This document shows, one piece after another, positions 62,605 to 64,000 of a stretch of DNA of 64,000 nt. Numbering within the stretch: the stretch's first letter is position 1; the number at the start of each line of letters is the position of its first letter. Origin of the DNA: Acidobacteriota bacterium (lineage in GTDB: Bacteria; Acidobacteriota; Terriglobia; Terriglobales; Acidobacteriaceae); assembly GCA_003010405.1 (NCBI GenBank), contig PJLO01000005.1, positions 115,909 to 179,908 of the forward strand. The letters are read 5' to 3'. Made by a program: the position numbers and the translations under genes. The notes below the pieces were generated by a model, which ran no database searches, was not told where the DNA came from, and worked only from the letters and a program-made list of their open reading frames with translations.

Positions 62605-63744
62605 ATGTCTTTTTCTTTTAAGGTTGAAGCCACTTGCGGAGCGGCGCGCGCCGGCCGTTTCACTACTTCTCATGGCGAGGTTCAGACGCCGGTATTCATG
62701 CCGGTTGGCACGGTGGCCTCGGTTAAAGGCGTTCCCCAGGACGTCTTGGACGAGCTGGACGTTCAGATTCTGCTCAACAACACCTACCATCTCTACCTCC
62801 GCCCTGGGGTGGAAACCGTCCGGCGGCTCGGCGGCGTGCAGAAGTTCATGGCCTGGCACAAACCCATTCTCACCGACTCAGGCGGGTTCCAGGTATTCAG
62901 CCTCAGCGATCTGCGCAAGTTGACCGAGGATGGCGTGCAGTTCCGGTCGCATATTGATGGCTCATTGCACTTTTTTTCGCCGGAAACCTCGCTCGCAGCG
63001 GAAATCGGTCTCGGCGCTAACATTGTTATGGCTTTTGACGAGTGCACGGAGTTTCCCGCTACTCATGAACGCGCACGAAAGTCCATGGAGATGACCGCAC
63101 GCTGGCTTCGCCGCAGCAAGGATTACTTTGAGGCTCACAAGTACGAAGTTCCCTGGTTCGAGGAGAAGACCTGCCAGTTCGGCACCGAGCAAACGCAGGC
63201 TCTCTTTGGAATTGTGCAGGGAGGTATGTACCCGGATCTCCGGCGTGAATCCGCCGAGCGCACGGTGGAGATGGGTTTTTCAGGTCACGCCATCGGCGGT
63301 TTGTCCGTCGGAGAGCCGCGGGAAAAAACCTGGGAGATAGTCAACGAGACGATTCCACTGCTCCCTGCCGATAAGCCTCGCTATGTCATGGGAGTAGGAA
63401 CGCCGGGGGAGATTGTGGAGTATGTTCGCCTGGGCGTGGACATGATGGACTGCGTGATGCCTACTCGCGCCGCTCGTCACGGTTTGCTGTTCACGAGCGA
63501 AGGAAAAGTGAACATTAAGAATGCACGATACGCCCGCGACGAGAACCCGATCGACCCGAATTGCCGCTGCAAGGTGTGCTCGCGCTACTCCCGCGCCTAT
63601 CTGCGCCACATCTACTCGTCACAGGAGGTGCTCGCGCAGGTATTGAACACGGTTCACAATCTGGCATACTACCTTGACATCATGAGGCGGGTCCGAGAGA
63701 CTATCATTTTGGGAAAGTTTGCGGCCAGCCGTTCTGCCGTTTAA
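62605..63744 (+). CDS. tgt: tRNA-guanine(34) transglycosylase
   Basis: The 379-residue TIM-barrel enzyme exchanges guanine at position 34 of GUN-anticodon tRNAs for the queuosine precursor preQ1. The base-binding LTDSGGFQVFSL is near residue 90, MAFDECTEFPATHERA near 145, and nucleophile Asp region GVDMMDCVMPTRAARHG near 280. The zinc site CRCKVCSRYSRAYLRH near 310 is complete. Length is standard. No queA or other queuosine gene is in the window. Confidence 0.97.
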   Translation: MSFSFKVEATCGAARAGRFTTSHGEVQTPVFMPVGTVASVKGVPQDVLDELDVQILLNNTYHLYLRPGVETVRRLGGVQKFMAWHKPILTDSGGFQVFSLSDLRKLTEDGVQFRSHIDGSLHFFSPETSLAAEIGLGANIVMAFDECTEFPATHERARKSMEMTARWLRRSKDYFEAHKYEVPWFEEKTCQFGTEQTQALFGIVQGGMYPDLRRESAERTVEMGFSGHAIGGLSVGEPREKTWEIVNETIPLLPADKPRYVMGVGTPGEIVEYVRLGVDMMDCVMPTRAARHGLLFTSEGKVNIKNARYARDENPIDPNCRCKVCSRYSRAYLRHIYSSQEVLAQVLNTVHNLAYYLDIMRRVRETIILGKFAASRSAV

Positions 63745-64000
63745 CGGCGGGTGCAGCTGTGGCGTTCACCTATTTCGCGCCTCTCAGCGACGTGTCCCCA
63801 ATTTCAATGCTGGTGCCTGGAGATTCGAGCTAATCCGAAGCTCTGGATAGCAGAATATAATTGAAGATGGCAGTGGGTTCTGTGCGTCGCTGGATGTGTG
63901 CTTTGGGTGAGCAGGCCTGTTGCATGTTAGAAATTCAAATTTTCTACGCCGCTGCCTGCCAATGCTGGTATGTGTGAGCGGCCGGGACTCTAAGAATGAT
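63745..64000. other. intergenic stretch to the window edge
   Basis: No gene, RNA or repeat is recognised in these 256 bases. Any promoter for the next gene lies outside what can be read. Confidence 0.4.

Overview
The window reads as a chromosomal segment of a Gram-negative bacterium, most likely an Acidobacteriota member (Terriglobia-like). This is inference from gene content: a BamD lipoprotein, secreted proteins with NHL/Ig/TIG repeats, a bacterial M2 peptidase, three-subunit proton-translocating transhydrogenase, metYX, and YD-repeat proteins. No 16S rRNA is present, so placement is by resemblance only.

Layout. 1-7.2 kb: LysR regulator, Bcr/CflA-type MFS exporter, a two-domain ArsA-like ATPase, a small PNPOx-fold protein and an SRPBCC protein. 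7.2-21.7 kb is an accessory region full of gene debris: a DUF4268 fragment joined to a decayed Ig/NHL/TIG protein, a YD-repeat (Rhs) protein whose 5' part is deleted, a truncated DUF4011 helicase, a serine recombinase, a short overlapping cassette with a frameshifted metallophosphoesterase, a minus-strand cluster with two tandem 50-55-residue CxxC membrane microproteins, and what looks like an integrase N-terminal fragment. It ends at tRNA-Leu(CAG), whose 3' end faces the debris, as expected for an integration site.

22-29.4 kb: secreted GH71/99-like glycosidase, orphan phosphoacceptor-helix protein, enoyl-CoA hydratase, a VOC-lumazine synthase fusion followed by nusB, leuA, and RNase P RNA. 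29.4-45.5 kb: methyltransferase-nuclease fusion, glycosyltransferase, glyA, an nhaP-type antiporter with an in-frame amber codon, rpiB, hydrolases, alr, a CPA2 antiporter, fabG. 45.6-58.1 kb: M2 peptidase, thiE, pntA1-pntA2-pntB, metYX, bamD, rpe. 58.2-64 kb: peptide-type ABC ATPase, a RAYT (REP-associated transposase) pseudogene bracketed by copies of a dispersed hairpin repeat, adenosine deaminase, hotdog thioesterase, HAD hydrolase, tgt.

The most interesting signal is upstream of metY: a promoter, a 26-codon reading frame carrying four Met codons and one Cys codon, and three mutually exclusive pairings ending in a terminator. This is the architecture of ribosome-mediated (trp-type) attenuation, here apparently sensing Met (and/or Cys). 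Second in interest are the five-copy hairpin repeat with its RAYT, the VOC-RibH fusion and the tandem CxxC membrane microproteins. Several genes carry single lesions; if the source is a draft or metagenome assembly, some may be sequence errors.
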